From Psychrobacter nivimaris (GTDB taxonomy: Bacteria; Pseudomonadota; Gammaproteobacteria; Pseudomonadales; Moraxellaceae): 64,000 nucleotides of DNA. The position numbers and the translations under genes were made by a program. Where the stretch lies: contig NZ_VZIZ01000003.1 in assembly GCF_009812035.1 (NCBI RefSeq), forward strand, positions 49,381 through 113,380, given 5' to 3'. Below the pieces are notes generated by a model, which made no database searches, was not told where the DNA came from, and saw only the letters and a program-made list of their open reading frames with translations. Shown here piece by piece: positions 36,631-47,697 of the stretch; position 1 is the first letter of the stretch; each line of letters starts with the position of its first letter.

Positions 36631-39015
36631 TTACTTCGCTTCTTCACCAGCTAAGAAGAACCAAGTATCTAATACTGAGTCAGGGTTCAATGACACTGAG
36701 CTGATACCTTGCTCCATTAGCCAGAACGCTAGATCTGGATGGTCTGATGGACCTTGACCACAGATGCCGACGTATTTGTTTTGTTTACGGCAGGCTTCGA
36801 TAGCCATAGATAATAGTTTCTTAACAGCAGGATCACGCTCATCAAATAGATGTGAGACGATACCTGAATCACGGTCAAGACCAAGCGTTAACTGAGTCAA
36901 ATCGTTAGAACCGATTGAGAAACCATCAAAGTACTCTAGGAATTCTTCTGCTAATAAGGCGTTGGTTGGTAGTTCACACATCATGATGACGCGTAGACCA
37001 TTCTCGCCACGTTTTAGACCATTTTTCTCAAGTAATTCGATCACTTGTGCCGCTTCGCCAGTGGTGCGGACGAATGGAATCATAATCTCAACGTTGGTCA
37101 AGCCCATCTCATCACGAACACGTTTTAGCGCTTTACACTCAAGCTCAAAACAGTCACGGAAGTTATCAGACACATAACGGCTAGCGCCGCGGAAACCAAG
37201 CATTGGGTTCTCTTCTGATGGCTCGTACAGCTTACCACCAAGCAGGTTAGCGTATTCGTTTGATTTGAAATCTGACATACGAACGATAACAGGCTGATCC
37301 ATAAAGGCAACAGCTAGCGTTGAGATACCTTCGACCAATTTATCAACATAGAAGTCAACAGGTGATGCATAGCCTGCGATACGCTCTTGGATTGCTTGCG
37401 CAATTTCACGTGGCAAGCTGTTCATGTTTAGCAAGGCTTTTGGATGCACACCAATCATACGGTTGATGATGAACTCTAGACGTGCAAGACCAATACCTTC
37501 GTTTGGCATTTGGGTAAATGAGAATGCGCGATCTGGGTTACCAACGTTCATCATCACTTTGAATGCTAGCTCTGGCATAGATTCAACAGAGTTAGTCTGT
37601 ACTTCAAAATCAATCTGGCTTTCGTAGATGAAACCAGTGTCGCCTTCAGCACAAGAAGCAGTTACGTCTTGACCATCAACCAATAGCTCAGTTGCGTTAC
37701 CACAACCAACGATAGCTGGCACACCTAGCTCACGCGCGATAATAGCAGCGTGACAGGTACGACCACCACGGTTGGTGATGATAGCAGAAGCGCGCTTCAT
37801 AACTGGTTCCCAATCCGGATCAGTCATGTCTGATACGAGTACGTCGCCTTCTTCTACTTTGTCCATCTCGTTTAGGTTGCTAACGATACGCACTTTACCT
37901 GAACCGATACGCTGACCGATTGAACGACCTTCACATAATACTTTTGCGCCAGTCGTGTCGATGACATAACGCTCCATTACGTTGCTGTCTTGACGGCTCT
38001 TAACAGTCTCAGGACGTGCTTGAACGATAAAGATTTCGTTAGTATCGCCGTCTTTTGCCCACTCGATGTCCATCGCTTGGCCATAATGCTGTTCGATCGT
38101 TACCGCTTGTTTGGCAAGTGAGGTTAGCTCTTCAGTAGATAGAGAGAACTGCATACGATCTTGTTTTTCAACGTCGACAGTTTTAACTGATTTAGCGGTA
38201 CTACCTTCATCACCATAAACCATTTTCTTATGCTTGCTACCTAGGTTACGACGAATAACTGACGGTTTGCCATTGGCTAGTAATTTTTTAGAGATATAGA
38301 ACTCATCTGGGTTAACTGCACCCTGTACAACCATTTCACCTAGGCCGTAGCTTGAGGTGATGAATACCACTTGATCAAAGCCACTTTCGGTATCTAGCGT
38401 GAACATAACACCAGCAGCACCAGTCTCTGAACGTACCATACGCTGTACGGCAGCAGATAGTGCAACGCCTTCGTGCTCAAAACCTTTGTGTACACGGTAA
38501 GAGATTGCACGGTCGTTGTATAGAGAGGCAAATACTTCTTTAATAGCAATTAGGACGTTATCAATACCGCGAATGTTCAAGAAGGTTTCTTGTTGACCAG
38601 CAAATGACGCATCTGGCAAATCTTCAGCAGTGGCAGAAGAACGTACAGCAACAGCAATGTCTTCGCCGCCACTCATGGTTTCAAATGATTGACGTACTTC
38701 TTGCTCAAGATCTTTTGGCAGTTCTTGTTCAATAATCCAAGTACGAATCTTTTTACCAGTAGCCGCAAGCTTATTAACATCATTTACGTCTAGTGTTTTT
38801 AGCTCGCTGTTGATTTTGTCAAGCAAGCCGGTTTCAGTCAAAAAGCGGTTGAATGCATTTGAAGTGGTGGCAAAGCCGCCTGGAACACTAACACCTAAAT
38901 CAGAAAGATGGCTGATCATTTCGCCAAGCGAAGCGTTCTTACCACCAACCATTTCGATGTCGTCTTTTCCTAGCTGATCAAGATTGATTACAAGTGCTGT
39001 AGATTGCGCTGCCAT
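36631..39015 (-). CDS. ppsA: Phosphoenolpyruvate synthase
   Basis: The 794-residue enzyme converts pyruvate, ATP and water to PEP, AMP and phosphate for gluconeogenesis. The N-terminal ATP-grasp domain ([31 protein letters not shown]) is followed by the swivelling His domain ([20 protein letters not shown], phospho-His at about 419). The PEP/pyruvate barrel comes last ([18 protein letters not shown], catalytic Cys in [11 protein letters not shown] at about 748). Length is standard. It is divergent from ppsR, its regulatory kinase/phosphorylase. Confidence 0.97.
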   Translation of the reverse strand: MAAQSTALVINLDQLGKDDIEMVGGKNASLGEMISHLSDLGVSVPGGFATTSNAFNRFLTETGLLDKINSELKTLDVNDVNKLAATGKKIRTWIIEQELPKDLEQEVRQSFETMSGGEDIAVAVRSSATAEDLPDASFAGQQETFLNIRGIDNVLIAIKEVFASLYNDRAISYRVHKGFEHEGVALSAAVQRMVRSETGAAGVMFTLDTESGFDQVVFITSSYGLGEMVVQGAVNPDEFYISKKLLANGKPSVIRRNLGSKHKKMVYGDEGSTAKSVKTVDVEKQDRMQFSLSTEELTSLAKQAVTIEQHYGQAMDIEWAKDGDTNEIFIVQARPETVKSRQDSNVMERYVIDTTGAKVLCEGRSIGQRIGSGKVRIVSNLNEMDKVEEGDVLVSDMTDPDWEPVMKRASAIITNRGGRTCHAAIIARELGVPAIVGCGNATELLVDGQDVTASCAEGDTGFIYESQIDFEVQTNSVESMPELAFKVMMNVGNPDRAFSFTQMPNEGIGLARLEFIINRMIGVHPKALLNMNSLPREIAQAIQERIAGYASPVDFYVDKLVEGISTLAVAFMDQPVIVRMSDFKSNEYANLLGGKLYEPSEENPMLGFRGASRYVSDNFRDCFELECKALKRVRDEMGLTNVEIMIPFVRTTGEAAQVIELLEKNGLKRGENGLRVIMMCELPTNALLAEEFLEYFDGFSIGSNDLTQLTLGLDRDSGIVSHLFDERDPAVKKLLSMAIEACRKQNKYVGICGQGPSDHPDLAFWLMEQGISSVSLNPDSVLDTWFFLAGEEAK

Positions 39016-39705
39016 GATAACTCCAGAAAATAAGGTTATTTAGTAAAGATTATAACGGTGAATTATACCGCCATATTAGGACAATTTCGAGGGTTTTCAC
39101 CAAAAAACTTGTTAAAAATATACAAATTGTGGGGTTTGCTACATAAATTAGGGCCAGTCTAATCAAGTTTCGTATTTACTAGGATGAAAAATATCATTGT
39201 TAGTGACGATGTTATGCGCTTATAAAAGCAATTACTGCATAAAATAAACGTATTCAAATAAGCCACATTTAGAGTATTTCCATAATTTATGTTTCAATCT
39301 TATGTATCTGTATAAAAAAAGCATAATAGAAGAAGCATAAAAAACGCCTTAATGAGAAGTGAATTAACTATGATGACAAGTTGAAAGACAATGTTGGTGC
39401 TAAGTGTACGCCTGTAACATTGATTTCTATTAAGAGGCTAATATGCGTATAATGTAGCGCATAGATAGTTGATGCACATTGCATGATAAATGTGCGGTAT
39501 AGGTGCTGAAAAATGCTCGTTTTAAGAAGGCAGTTATAAAACCTAGTTATACGAGTTATAAAGGTAACTATAAAAAGCCGAGTAAAATTCACGCTATTAA
39601 TAGTCAATAACTGCTAAACGTTTGCTAAGTCTGAATTATTACTAAGATCTATACCAAAAACTAAATGAAGGTCACTATTGAGTTTTCAACCGAGGTGTCA
39701 ACGAT
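39016..39705. promoter_or_regulatory. Divergent ppsA-ppsR control region
   Basis: This 690-bp divergent spacer is long for such a pair and AT-rich. On the minus strand TATAAT (39062-39067) with TCGAAA 17 nt upstream (39085-39090) is a plausible ppsA promoter, starting about 40 nt before the ATG; a second TATAAT-like box follows it. I see no convincing operator, RNA gene or remnant in the middle; a 79-codon frame at 39368-39607 does not look coding. Confidence 0.45.
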
Positions 39706-40602
39706 ATGTACTCAAGCAATCCATCTGAACAAATTAAGTCCACTATCCAAAATCGCCATGCGCTAAACTTGGACAGCTCACAAGCCATTAGAACGGCGTT
39801 TTTTATCTCAGATGGCACAGCCATTACGGCTGAGACACTTGGACGCGCTATTTTGAGTCAGTTTGCCTCGGTTCCTTTTGAAACAAGAGTATTGCCATAC
39901 GTTGATAGCTTAGAGCGTGCAGAAGATGCGGTTGAACAAATCAATATGGCGTATCAGCGCGATGGGTCGTTGCCATTGGTTTTCGATACGATTGTCAATC
40001 CTGAAATTCGCGAAAAGATTAACTCAGCGCATAGCTGTAATTTAGATATGTATGAGGGTCTGATTGGCCGTGTTGCAGAAGAGACAGGTGTGGAGCCAGA
40101 TGGTCATTCAGGGCACGCACATGATGATGTCGACTCTGAAACTTATAAAGAGCGTATCGATGCAGTGCATTTCGCCTTAGACAATGACGATGGTGCGCGT
40201 ACTCGTCACTATAATGCCGCAGATATTATTTTGGTGGGTGTATCACGCTCAGGTAAGACGCCGACTTCTTTATATTTAGCATTACAATTCGGTATTCGAG
40301 CGGCTAACTATCCTTTGACTGAAGATGATTTGTACGACAATCAGTTGCCGAAAGCATTACGTGAGCACAAAGACAAATTATTTGGTTTGCTCATTGATAC
40401 CGATCGCTTGGTAAAAATCCGTCAAGAGCGCCGTGCAGGCAGTCGTTATTCTAGTTATCAGCAATGCCAGCAAGAACAGCGCGCGATTCAGGGTATTTAT
40501 ATCACGCACGGTATCCCAAGCTTAGACGTATCAGAGATGTCTGTTGAAGAGATTGCCACACGTATTTTGCAGATGACAGGTCTCAAACGCCGTATTGGAT
40601 AA
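39706..40602 (+). CDS. ppsR: PEP synthase regulatory protein (pyruvate,water dikinase kinase/phosphorylase)
   Basis: The 298-residue protein belongs to the DUF299/PpsR family, which inactivates PEP synthase by ADP-dependent threonine phosphorylation and reactivates it by Pi-dependent dephosphorylation. Signatures are AFFISDGTAITAETLGRAIL near the N-terminus, a P-loop GVSRSGKTPTSLYLA (about 178-192), ANYPLTEDDL and GLLIDTDRLVKIRQERR. It is longer than the E. coli protein (277) because of an N-terminal extension. Divergence from ppsA matches its known partner. Confidence 0.95.
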   Translation: MYSSNPSEQIKSTIQNRHALNLDSSQAIRTAFFISDGTAITAETLGRAILSQFASVPFETRVLPYVDSLERAEDAVEQINMAYQRDGSLPLVFDTIVNPEIREKINSAHSCNLDMYEGLIGRVAEETGVEPDGHSGHAHDDVDSETYKERIDAVHFALDNDDGARTRHYNAADIILVGVSRSGKTPTSLYLALQFGIRAANYPLTEDDLYDNQLPKALREHKDKLFGLLIDTDRLVKIRQERRAGSRYSSYQQCQQEQRAIQGIYITHGIPSLDVSEMSVEEIATRILQMTGLKRRIG

Positions 40603-40731
40603 TGAATGTCAGCTTAAACAGTATCTGTTCAATCGGTATCAATAAGTGTTCAGTCAGCTCTAATAAATGTGCAAAAAACACTAATAAACATACATCATTT
40701 CATCCTAGATAATTATCATATAGAGAATATT

Positions 40732-41133
40732 ATGATTTCAGCCTATCAATCTATAAAGCCATCGTTGTTGCTGGCAGGTTTAATCAGTGCAGCGACTTTA
40801 CTGAGTGCTTGTCAAACATCACCATTTGCAAAGGATCCAGTACCTGAGCCGCGCTATATTCCAAGTATTGTATTGGGAGAGGCGCAAACACTGACCGTCA
40901 TGCCAAACCGTGTAGCTTGTGCTTCAGAATTGCCAATGCAGTGCCTACTTGCTAAGTCTAAAGACGGTAGCGTGTTTCAGATTCCTTACGACTGGATCGA
41001 TGACTTCAAACCAACCCTTGGTACAGAGTACATTATTAGCGCCCGCCCGCAGATTGATGAAGGGCAACAGAGCGCCACTGGTCATTGGACATTGCAAAAC
41101 ATATTGTCACAACGTATGGTGGGCATGCCTTAG
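40732..41133 (+). CDS. DUF4377-type lipoprotein
   Basis: A 133-residue lipoprotein: signal peptide with lipobox LLSAC (cysteine about 27), then a DUF4377-like domain with the pattern LTVMPNRVACASELPMQCLL, FQIPYDWIDDFKPTLGTEY and HWTLQNILSQR. Such domains are found alone or next to META/HslJ domains in envelope-stress lipoproteins. ATG 40732 is chosen because it places the signal peptide at the N-terminus, although the ribosome-binding site (GAG) is modest. It lies between ppsR and sthA. Function unknown. Confidence 0.68.
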   Translation: MISAYQSIKPSLLLAGLISAATLLSACQTSPFAKDPVPEPRYIPSIVLGEAQTLTVMPNRVACASELPMQCLLAKSKDGSVFQIPYDWIDDFKPTLGTEYIISARPQIDEGQQSATGHWTLQNILSQRMVGMP

Positions 41134-41233
41134 TAGGGCGGTATTCATTTATCTACATGATACTAACTCAGCTACATATTGATTCATTTATATCTCAAAC
41201 ATTTACTCGATAAATAAATATAAAGAGGACATC

Positions 41234-42883
41234 ATGGTAAGTAAAAGTGCAAGCGACGAGACCAATGATACTGGTAAAGATATTCATACCGAAGTATCAA
41301 ATAAATCTAGCGGACACGTGCCAAGCCCTGAACATACCGAAGGTAAGAACAAAAAAGAAAAGATAGAGCAGACTCACGAGCAAGTGACTGATGATGTCAT
41401 GCATCATCCTGACTTAGTGAATCCGCTCGATGACACACGAATCGATATTAAGTCTGGCTTTACCAAAGACTCTCGTCGTCTAAAAAGTGACGACCATGAG
41501 TATGAGTATGATGCCGTTGTTTTAGGGGCGGGGCCTGCTGGTGAAGCCGCTGCTATGAAGCTGACTAAATCTGGTAAAAGAGTTGTCGTCGTCGATCCAC
41601 GTGATCAAGTAGGCGGTAACTCTACTCACGTCGGTACGATTCCAAGTAAAGCACTACGCCAATCTGTATTTAACTTGATTAACTTCCGCCGCGATCCAAT
41701 GTTTACCAAGGCGATGGAATATAAGCAAGTACCGCTAAATGAAGTACTGGCCAAGGCGCGTCAAGTTATCCGTCGTCAAGTCAGTACCCACACACGTTTT
41801 TATGAGCGCAACCGTATCGAAGTCATCCAAGGCTGGGCAAGTTTCATTGACGCTCATACGCTACGTATTGAAGTCGATGAAAATGTGTATGAAACCATCA
41901 CTTTTAATAAAGCCATCATCACTGTCGGTAGTCGTCCTTACCGTCCTGAGATTTTAGACTTTAACCATCCACGCGTTTTTGACTCTGACAAAATCTTGCA
42001 AATGGATTATGTGGTTAAAAAAATTATCATTTATGGTGCAGGGGTGATTGGTTGTGAGTACGCGTCTATCTTTACTGGTCTTGGCTACAAAGTTGATTTG
42101 ATCAATAACCAAGATCAATTGCTTAATTACTTAGACAGCGAAATCAGTGATGCCATCGCGCATGACTTTAGACAGTTCGGTGTGCTTATCCGTAGTAATG
42201 AAGAGATTGATCATCTTGAGACTCATGATGATTATGTGGTCTTGCACTTAAAGAGTGGCAAGCGCATCAAATCTGATGCCATTCTTTGGTCAAATGGTCG
42301 CTCAGGTAATACAGAGGGCCTGAATTTAGAAGCCATTGGGCTAAAAGCAAATGGCCGTGGTCAGTTAAAAGTAGATGACACTTACTGTACGGACGTCGAC
42401 AATATCTATGCTGCTGGTGACGTAATCGGTTGGCCATCACTAGCTTCTGCTGCCTATGACCAAGGCCGCTGTGCTGCTGCCTTTATGGTTGGTGATAGTG
42501 ATGCTGAGCCAGTATCTAGTGTGCCGACTGGTATTTATACGATTCCTGAAATCTCTTGTATCGGTAAGACAGAGCAAGAGCTCACGGATGAAAAAGTTCC
42601 GTATGAAGTGGGTCAGGCGTTCTTTAAGCATTTGGCACGTGCCCAAATTATCGGTGAACGTTCGGGCGTATTAAAGATATTGTTCCATCGTGATACCTTA
42701 GAAATTCTAGGCATCCATTGCTACGGTAACCACGCTTCAGAGATTATCCATATCGGTCAAGCCGTGATGAAGTGTAAGAGCAACAATACGCTTGAGTACT
42801 TTGTAAATACGACTTTCAACTATCCAACGATGGCAGAAGCATATCGTGTGGCGGCATTGAATGGTTTGAACCGAGTGTTTTAA
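41234..42883 (+). CDS. sthA: Soluble pyridine nucleotide transhydrogenase with extended N-terminus
   Basis: The 549-residue flavoprotein matches SthA (UdhA), which moves hydride between NADPH and NAD+. It has FAD-binding [16 protein letters not shown] (about 95-110), the [16 protein letters not shown] segment (about 127-142), NAD(P)-binding [15 protein letters not shown] and the C-terminal dimer domain with [14 protein letters not shown]. Typical SthA is 464-466 residues; here about 85 mostly charged, low-complexity residues precede the core. AGAGGA just upstream of ATG 41234 supports this start. At the position of the single cysteine kept by other SthA proteins (GGxCTH) there is serine, S130. 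Confidence 0.9.
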   Translation: MVSKSASDETNDTGKDIHTEVSNKSSGHVPSPEHTEGKNKKEKIEQTHEQVTDDVMHHPDLVNPLDDTRIDIKSGFTKDSRRLKSDDHEYEYDAVVLGAGPAGEAAAMKLTKSGKRVVVVDPRDQVGGNSTHVGTIPSKALRQSVFNLINFRRDPMFTKAMEYKQVPLNEVLAKARQVIRRQVSTHTRFYERNRIEVIQGWASFIDAHTLRIEVDENVYETITFNKAIITVGSRPYRPEILDFNHPRVFDSDKILQMDYVVKKIIIYGAGVIGCEYASIFTGLGYKVDLINNQDQLLNYLDSEISDAIAHDFRQFGVLIRSNEEIDHLETHDDYVVLHLKSGKRIKSDAILWSNGRSGNTEGLNLEAIGLKANGRGQLKVDDTYCTDVDNIYAAGDVIGWPSLASAAYDQGRCAAAFMVGDSDAEPVSSVPTGIYTIPEISCIGKTEQELTDEKVPYEVGQAFFKHLARAQIIGERSGVLKILFHRDTLEILGIHCYGNHASEIIHIGQAVMKCKSNNTLEYFVNTTFNYPTMAEAYRVAALNGLNRVF

Positions 42884-42918
42884 ACCATTGTCTATTTATA
42901 TCGTATAAATAAAAAGAG

Positions 42919-42947
42919 CGCCTACTATTATTAGTAGGCGTTTTTTT
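42919..42947 (+). terminator. Terminator after sthA
   Basis: CGCCTACTA pairs perfectly with TAGTAGGCG around a TTAT loop, followed by seven T. It lies 36 nt past the sthA stop, and it also faces the convergent end of the export operon. Confidence 0.85.
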
Positions 42948-42976
42948 ATGCTCATAGACTTCATTAATTTGAAGAT

Positions 42977-44167
42977 TTATAAGTAGGCTTTTCGCTGCGG
43001 AATACGCTTGCGTAAAAATAGCAATAAAACAAAATAGAGCAACCATAAGCCAGCCAACGCATAAAATCCTACAGCGACTTGAGAGACACTGGCACCCATT
43101 TGGTTAAGCTGCACAGAGGTATTGATTGCAGGCGTGGTCGGTACCAGCCAACGTATTACTTGTAATACTTGAGGCAATTGGTCTGCTGGCCAAGGGTAGC
43201 CGCTTAAGAAAAATATTGGTAAGGAGATAAAGATTAAGATCTGCATACTGCGCTCACGCTGCCGGAACCATAATCCGAGCACGCAGCCGAGCGTTGCGAC
43301 TGTCGGACAAAATAGTGCCAAAAATAGCAGCGTACCAAGCATGTTTTGTCCGCGTGGATAATGATGTAGCTCAAACGCCCACCCATAATAAAAGCAGCCA
43401 ACGATAAAACTAAGTGAGCTCAAAGCCCCAATACGTCCTAGCCAGCCACGTACACTCGTACTGTGACGGCGCTGCTCATACCATGTGCCAATCAGCATGG
43501 CGGTCGCCATCAAAAGTGTCTGCTGTAAGATAATAACAGAGACAGCAGGTACGACATAAGCACCATAGCCCTCAGTTTGGTTATACAGTGGCATAATTCG
43601 TAGCGGTACAGCTTGCGTATTCTGTGCTGCGGTAGGTGCATAAGCGCCTTTCGCAATGCTTTTCTTTACCTTTATGCCGGCGGATACCGTACCTACCGCT
43701 TGAGAGAAACCCAGTTGGACGTTTTTATTTAAAATAAAATAACCGCCATTACCCAGTATGCTAACGTGCGCTTGCTCTCCGGACTGAACTTGTTCTTCAA
43801 GACCAGCTGGAATCACCATATAGCCTGCAATTTGATCTGACCATATGGCTTCTTTGGCCGCCTGCTCATTGATAAATCGTTCAGTATCTAGGTATGGACT
43901 AGCACTCGCATAGCGAACAAGAGTACGCGATAAGTTGCTGTTGTCATGATCAATGATACCTACTGGCACATGATTGACCACCTCAGACGAGTAAGGCCAA
44001 GGATAGAAAAACCCATAGATGATAGGGGCGATAATCAACATCAAAAGTACGCCTTTATCACTAAAGACGTCTTTGAAAGTTTGAATAAAGCTGGTCCAAA
44101 AACTTTGCGAAGCAGGAGTGTCGGCTAAATTAGCTTTTGAGTATGTATGATTTGAGTGTGCAGACAT
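42977..44167 (-). CDS. ABC-2 type transporter permease (second of pair)
   Basis: This 396-residue membrane protein has the ABC-2 permease architecture: one N-terminal helix (LLMLIIAPIIYGFFYPWPY), a large periplasmic domain (VPVGIIDHDNSNLSRTLVRY and following) and five helices in the C-terminal half. It resembles YhhJ/YbhR. ATG 44165-44167 overlaps the stop of the preceding permease gene (TAATG) and has GGGGAG upstream; a TTG five codons earlier is not preferred. It is the last gene of the operon. No ATP-binding subunit is encoded nearby. Confidence 0.82.
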   Translation of the reverse strand: MSAHSNHTYSKANLADTPASQSFWTSFIQTFKDVFSDKGVLLMLIIAPIIYGFFYPWPYSSEVVNHVPVGIIDHDNSNLSRTLVRYASASPYLDTERFINEQAAKEAIWSDQIAGYMVIPAGLEEQVQSGEQAHVSILGNGGYFILNKNVQLGFSQAVGTVSAGIKVKKSIAKGAYAPTAAQNTQAVPLRIMPLYNQTEGYGAYVVPAVSVIILQQTLLMATAMLIGTWYEQRRHSTSVRGWLGRIGALSSLSFIVGCFYYGWAFELHHYPRGQNMLGTLLFLALFCPTVATLGCVLGLWFRQRERSMQILIFISLPIFFLSGYPWPADQLPQVLQVIRWLVPTTPAINTSVQLNQMGASVSQVAVGFYALAGLWLLYFVLLLFLRKRIPQRKAYL

Positions 44168-45477
44168 TAGCGTGCTCCCCAACGTTCAGGATGCGCCAAT
44201 GCGCGTTTGGTTAATAGTGCTGCAAGTAGCATGGCGATGATAGTGGCAAGCGCCAGACCGTAGACAATAGGTAGGGAGATGGCGATCGGTGCTTGCATTT
44301 GTAACTGTGCAATATGGAGTTTGAGATAATGCGTTAGCGGCAGCGCATTTGACCAATATTGCGCGCTATCACTAATCGCAATATATGGAAAAGTAACACC
44401 AGCAAAGGCGTAAGAAGGCGCTGAAATAAATCCAGTAGTCGATAGACCCATACGTAATGAAAAAGAATTCAAAGTAAAAATAGCACCAAGCCAGAATGAC
44501 AGTATCATCAAACACAATAGGCCGATATATACTGCGATGATTGACCCAATGCTTATATTTTGGTTCGACGTTACAAGCCACAATACCAAAGCCGACCATA
44601 AGCTATAGGCCAATATTGACCAAAAGTATTTACCCAATAAACCAAAGACCAATACTGATAAGCTGACCGAATGGGGCACGTTTGCGCTTGAAGATGATGC
44701 TTTGTTATCGCTGCTATCTTGTTTGGTTGATAGCGAAGATGACGTTTTTGAAGCTCTGGATAAGGTTAGACTAGGTTTGCCTGTATCAATAAAACGGTAC
44801 CAGCGACCGATATTCTTATCACGTAACTCGCGGCCAATCGTGGTTGCGCCAATGACCATTGCCAATATATGTAATAAGGCAGGTATGACGGTCGAAGCCA
44901 AAAACTGCTGATAATTGGTCGCAGCATTGAATAAGCTAATACGCTGCACACTGATAGGCGCGTAAGCCGTCATCGCTTGTGATGGCGCTACGCCTTGTTT
45001 GATCAATCGCTTGATCTCTACACCTGCGGATAATGTACTAGCGACCGCTTGGACACCTGCCTGAATAATACCAGAGTGTGTACCATACTGTGCATTGACT
45101 TGTAGAGTCAATGGAGCAGGCTGGCTCGATAATATATTACGAGAAAAGTCCTCTGGGATAATGACAACAGCGTAAATATCGCGCTGTAAAATCGCAGCCT
45201 CTGCATCCGCTTGGGAGTAATACAGCTGTCTGACTGTCAAAGTAGGACTTGCCTCTAAGTAACGGACGGCAGTATTGGCAACAGCGCTGTTGTCTTGATC
45301 GATGACTCCGATAGGCAAATCGGTAATTTGAGTCTGTGAAAATATCCACCATATTAGCAGCACCGTTGCCAGTGGTATCCATACCACCATGCTAAAGTCC
45401 CAATGGTTTTTTGTCAAAAAACGGCGCTCGTAGGCTGCACTGCGTAAAAAAGCCTCACTTAACTTAGTCAAGTGCAT
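44167..45477 (-). CDS. ABC-2 type transporter permease (first of pair)
   Basis: The 436-residue protein has the same architecture as its neighbour: N-terminal helix (FSMVVWIPLATVLLIWWIF), periplasmic domain starting LPIGVIDQDNSAVANTAVRY, then C-terminal helices. The two permeases share this domain start and probably form a heterodimer. A Ser-rich cytoplasmic loop (about 240-270) interrupts the membrane domain. It begins 3 nt after the stop of the HlyD-type gene, so the genes are translationally close. Confidence 0.82.
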   Translation of the reverse strand: MHLTKLSEAFLRSAAYERRFLTKNHWDFSMVVWIPLATVLLIWWIFSQTQITDLPIGVIDQDNSAVANTAVRYLEASPTLTVRQLYYSQADAEAAILQRDIYAVVIIPEDFSRNILSSQPAPLTLQVNAQYGTHSGIIQAGVQAVASTLSAGVEIKRLIKQGVAPSQAMTAYAPISVQRISLFNAATNYQQFLASTVIPALLHILAMVIGATTIGRELRDKNIGRWYRFIDTGKPSLTLSRASKTSSSLSTKQDSSDNKASSSSANVPHSVSLSVLVFGLLGKYFWSILAYSLWSALVLWLVTSNQNISIGSIIAVYIGLLCLMILSFWLGAIFTLNSFSLRMGLSTTGFISAPSYAFAGVTFPYIAISDSAQYWSNALPLTHYLKLHIAQLQMQAPIAISLPIVYGLALATIIAMLLAALLTKRALAHPERWGAR

Positions 45478-45480
45478 GGC

Positions 45481-46680
45481 TTACTCTTGGTTCTGATTGA
45501 CAGGAGTAGGATTGATACGTACGACCACACTCATACCTGAGCGGATACGGGCATCGGGCTTAGAGGGTCGGGCCTTTACCTCAAAAGTACGCACATCAAA
45601 ACCATCATCATTATTGGTCGGACGCCAAGTAGCAAAGTCTGATAAGGTCGATGTCGCATAGACGGTAAACTGTTTTGTATAAGGTTTATCCGATGATGAC
45701 AGCGCTGGGATAATACCCGTAAATGTCTGGCCAATAGCAAATTGATTTAAATAAGACTCAGTGACGTTAAGTACCACCCGTTGGTCATTGGTATCCACCA
45801 ACGTCAGGAGTGGAACCCCTTGACCGATGACTTCTCCAGCACTGACAATGACATTATCAACGATACCAGCGATAGGACTTCTTAGGTTCGCTTCCTCTTT
45901 CGCTACTAGCGCTTCATCGAGTTTTGCATCGACCTGTGCGACTTGTGCAGTAGCCGCTGACTTATCTTCAGTACGTGCACCTTCTAAGGCCAGATCATAC
46001 TGCAAGCGAGCTGCTTCGGTTTGGTCTTGAGTAGCAAGATATTGAGCATACGCCTCATCGCGCTTTTGTCGGGCCATCAAACCTTCTTCGTAAAGGCGAT
46101 TGACACGCTGATAGGTGTTTTCTGCCAAGTCAGACGCGGCTTTATTGGCTTGCCAAGCGGCTTTTGCTTGGGCGATTTCTTGCGGGCGCGCACCATTTTC
46201 TGCTTTATCTAATTGACTTTGTGCGATTTGTTTCCCAGCACGTGCTTGATTAATCTTGGCATTAATCTCAGGCGAATCCATCTCAACCAGTTGCTGACCT
46301 GCCGTTACCGTATCGCCCTCTGTTACCATAATTTGGGCAATACGCCCTGGTACTTTTGCAGCGATCGACGTTTGCTGCATCTGCATTTGCCCTTGTAGCG
46401 TAATAATTTCTGGCTCGCTATGCGCATTACTTTTGTATAGGCCATACGCAATCGTACCAAGGACAATCAGTATGAATAGTGCAAGTAATACTTTTTTCAT
46501 ACGTGCAGATTTGTCAGTTTTAGAGGCATCACGATTATAAGTAGGTGTCGGTTGCTCTGGTTCAATGTCAGACACGTCTTCTACAGGATCGACTGAATTT
46601 TGTGTATCTTGAGAGGTCACTGACTCGGTTGCATCAGCTGATTTATTTGAGTCGTCTGATTCGCGTGGTAATTCTGTCAT
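45481..46680 (-). CDS. HlyD/EmrA-family periplasmic adaptor protein
   Basis: The 399-residue membrane fusion protein has a polar acidic N-terminal tail of about 63 residues, then one membrane helix (VLLALFILIVLGTIAYGLY) and a biotinyl-lipoyl-like segment (IAAKVPGRIAQIMVTEGDTV, AGQQLVEMD). A coiled-coil hairpin (about 130-260) rich in Ala, Gln and Glu follows, then a beta-barrel domain. It would bridge the permease pair in the inner membrane to a TolC-type channel. Its organisation resembles YbhG/YhiI of the ABC-2 export systems. Confidence 0.88.
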   Translation of the reverse strand: MTELPRESDDSNKSADATESVTSQDTQNSVDPVEDVSDIEPEQPTPTYNRDASKTDKSARMKKVLLALFILIVLGTIAYGLYKSNAHSEPEIITLQGQMQMQQTSIAAKVPGRIAQIMVTEGDTVTAGQQLVEMDSPEINAKINQARAGKQIAQSQLDKAENGARPQEIAQAKAAWQANKAASDLAENTYQRVNRLYEEGLMARQKRDEAYAQYLATQDQTEAARLQYDLALEGARTEDKSAATAQVAQVDAKLDEALVAKEEANLRSPIAGIVDNVIVSAGEVIGQGVPLLTLVDTNDQRVVLNVTESYLNQFAIGQTFTGIIPALSSSDKPYTKQFTVYATSTLSDFATWRPTNNDDGFDVRTFEVKARPSKPDARIRSGMSVVVRINPTPVNQNQE

Positions 46681-46728
46681 GACAATGAGATTCCTAAAGC
46701 AACAAAGTTGAAAATAAAGGGTTTATTA

Positions 46729-47649
46729 CTAGTACACTCGAAACGCATAAGGCTTGGCGTTGTCTATGGTTTCAGAATTAAAAATAGCACCAAGAGCGAC
46801 GATAAATGCTGAATAATAGAGCCATAGCATAATGACTACAGCAGCTGAAAGCGCGCCAAACTCCGCACTATAGTTATTAAAATTTTGCACATAAATTGAA
46901 AATAAGATGGACAATATAATCCATAAAACCGTTGCCAGCGCAGCGCCCGGCATCAACTTTTTGAGAGCGACGGCATCACGATTTGGGGCTAGGCGATAAA
47001 GACCCAAAAAGCTTAAGAATATGATACCTGTCAATATTGGCCACCTGCTCCAAAGCGCAATTGTCTTTGCTATCTGAGGGAAAGGGAAGTAGGCCGCCCC
47101 CAAAGGAATAATCGCGATAGAGGAGACCGCGATAATCAATACGACTACTGCTGCAAAGGTCAAACCAACTGCGCGAATCGTGCTTTGTACAAAACTACGC
47201 TCTTGCGTAATATGGAACGCAAGGTTAATAAGAATAATTAAAGACTTGATACCTTTAGAGCCAGCGTAAAGTGCGAGCAAGGACGATATAAGCAGGCTGA
47301 AAGTCAGGGCAGACGTAGTCGTAGAAACCAACTCGCTCAGACGGGAGTTGAGTACTTCATATACTGTATCAGGTATAAATTGACTCAAAAGCGCGATTTG
47401 CTCTTGCATCTCGGCAGGAGAAAACGCAAGACCATAAAGCAGTACAAACACAGCCATCACTGGAAAAATTGATAAGAATCCAAAGAAACCTACGCTTGCG
47501 CAATGCGCCCAAACATTAGAGTTATTGGCAATACGCCACGTTTCTAGTAACGTCTGTAGCCAGTTTTTTATCGATTTAGAGGTCAGTTTTTTCATAAAAG
47601 CAGCTGTTCGTAATAGGGTTGGTAATAGTATTTTTGATGTCGACTTCAT
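46729..47649 (-). CDS. YihY/BrkB-family inner-membrane protein
   Basis: A 306-residue protein with about six membrane segments and the YihY/BrkB pattern: CASVGFFGFLSIFPVMAVFV, YAGSKGIKSLIILINLAF, GLYRLAPNRDAVALKKLMPGA and VVIMLWLYYSAFIVALGA near the C-terminus. The family was once called ribonuclease BN in error; its role is not settled. ATG 47593-47595 (residue 19) is an alternative start. It is embedded between the TolC-type and HlyD-type genes with 48 nt on both sides, suggesting it belongs to the export operon. Confidence 0.85.
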   Translation of the reverse strand: MKSTSKILLPTLLRTAAFMKKLTSKSIKNWLQTLLETWRIANNSNVWAHCASVGFFGFLSIFPVMAVFVLLYGLAFSPAEMQEQIALLSQFIPDTVYEVLNSRLSELVSTTTSALTFSLLISSLLALYAGSKGIKSLIILINLAFHITQERSFVQSTIRAVGLTFAAVVVLIIAVSSIAIIPLGAAYFPFPQIAKTIALWSRWPILTGIIFLSFLGLYRLAPNRDAVALKKLMPGAALATVLWIILSILFSIYVQNFNNYSAEFGALSAAVVIMLWLYYSAFIVALGAIFNSETIDNAKPYAFRVY

Positions 47650-47697
47650 GGTAATACAAAGCGTTTATCAGCACGACTTATGGTTTCTCACATCACA

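Noticed and set aside
39368..39607. 79-codon minus-strand frame in the ppsA-ppsR spacer
   Set aside because: Composition is AT-driven, there is no ribosome-binding site and no recognisable family; treated as non-coding.
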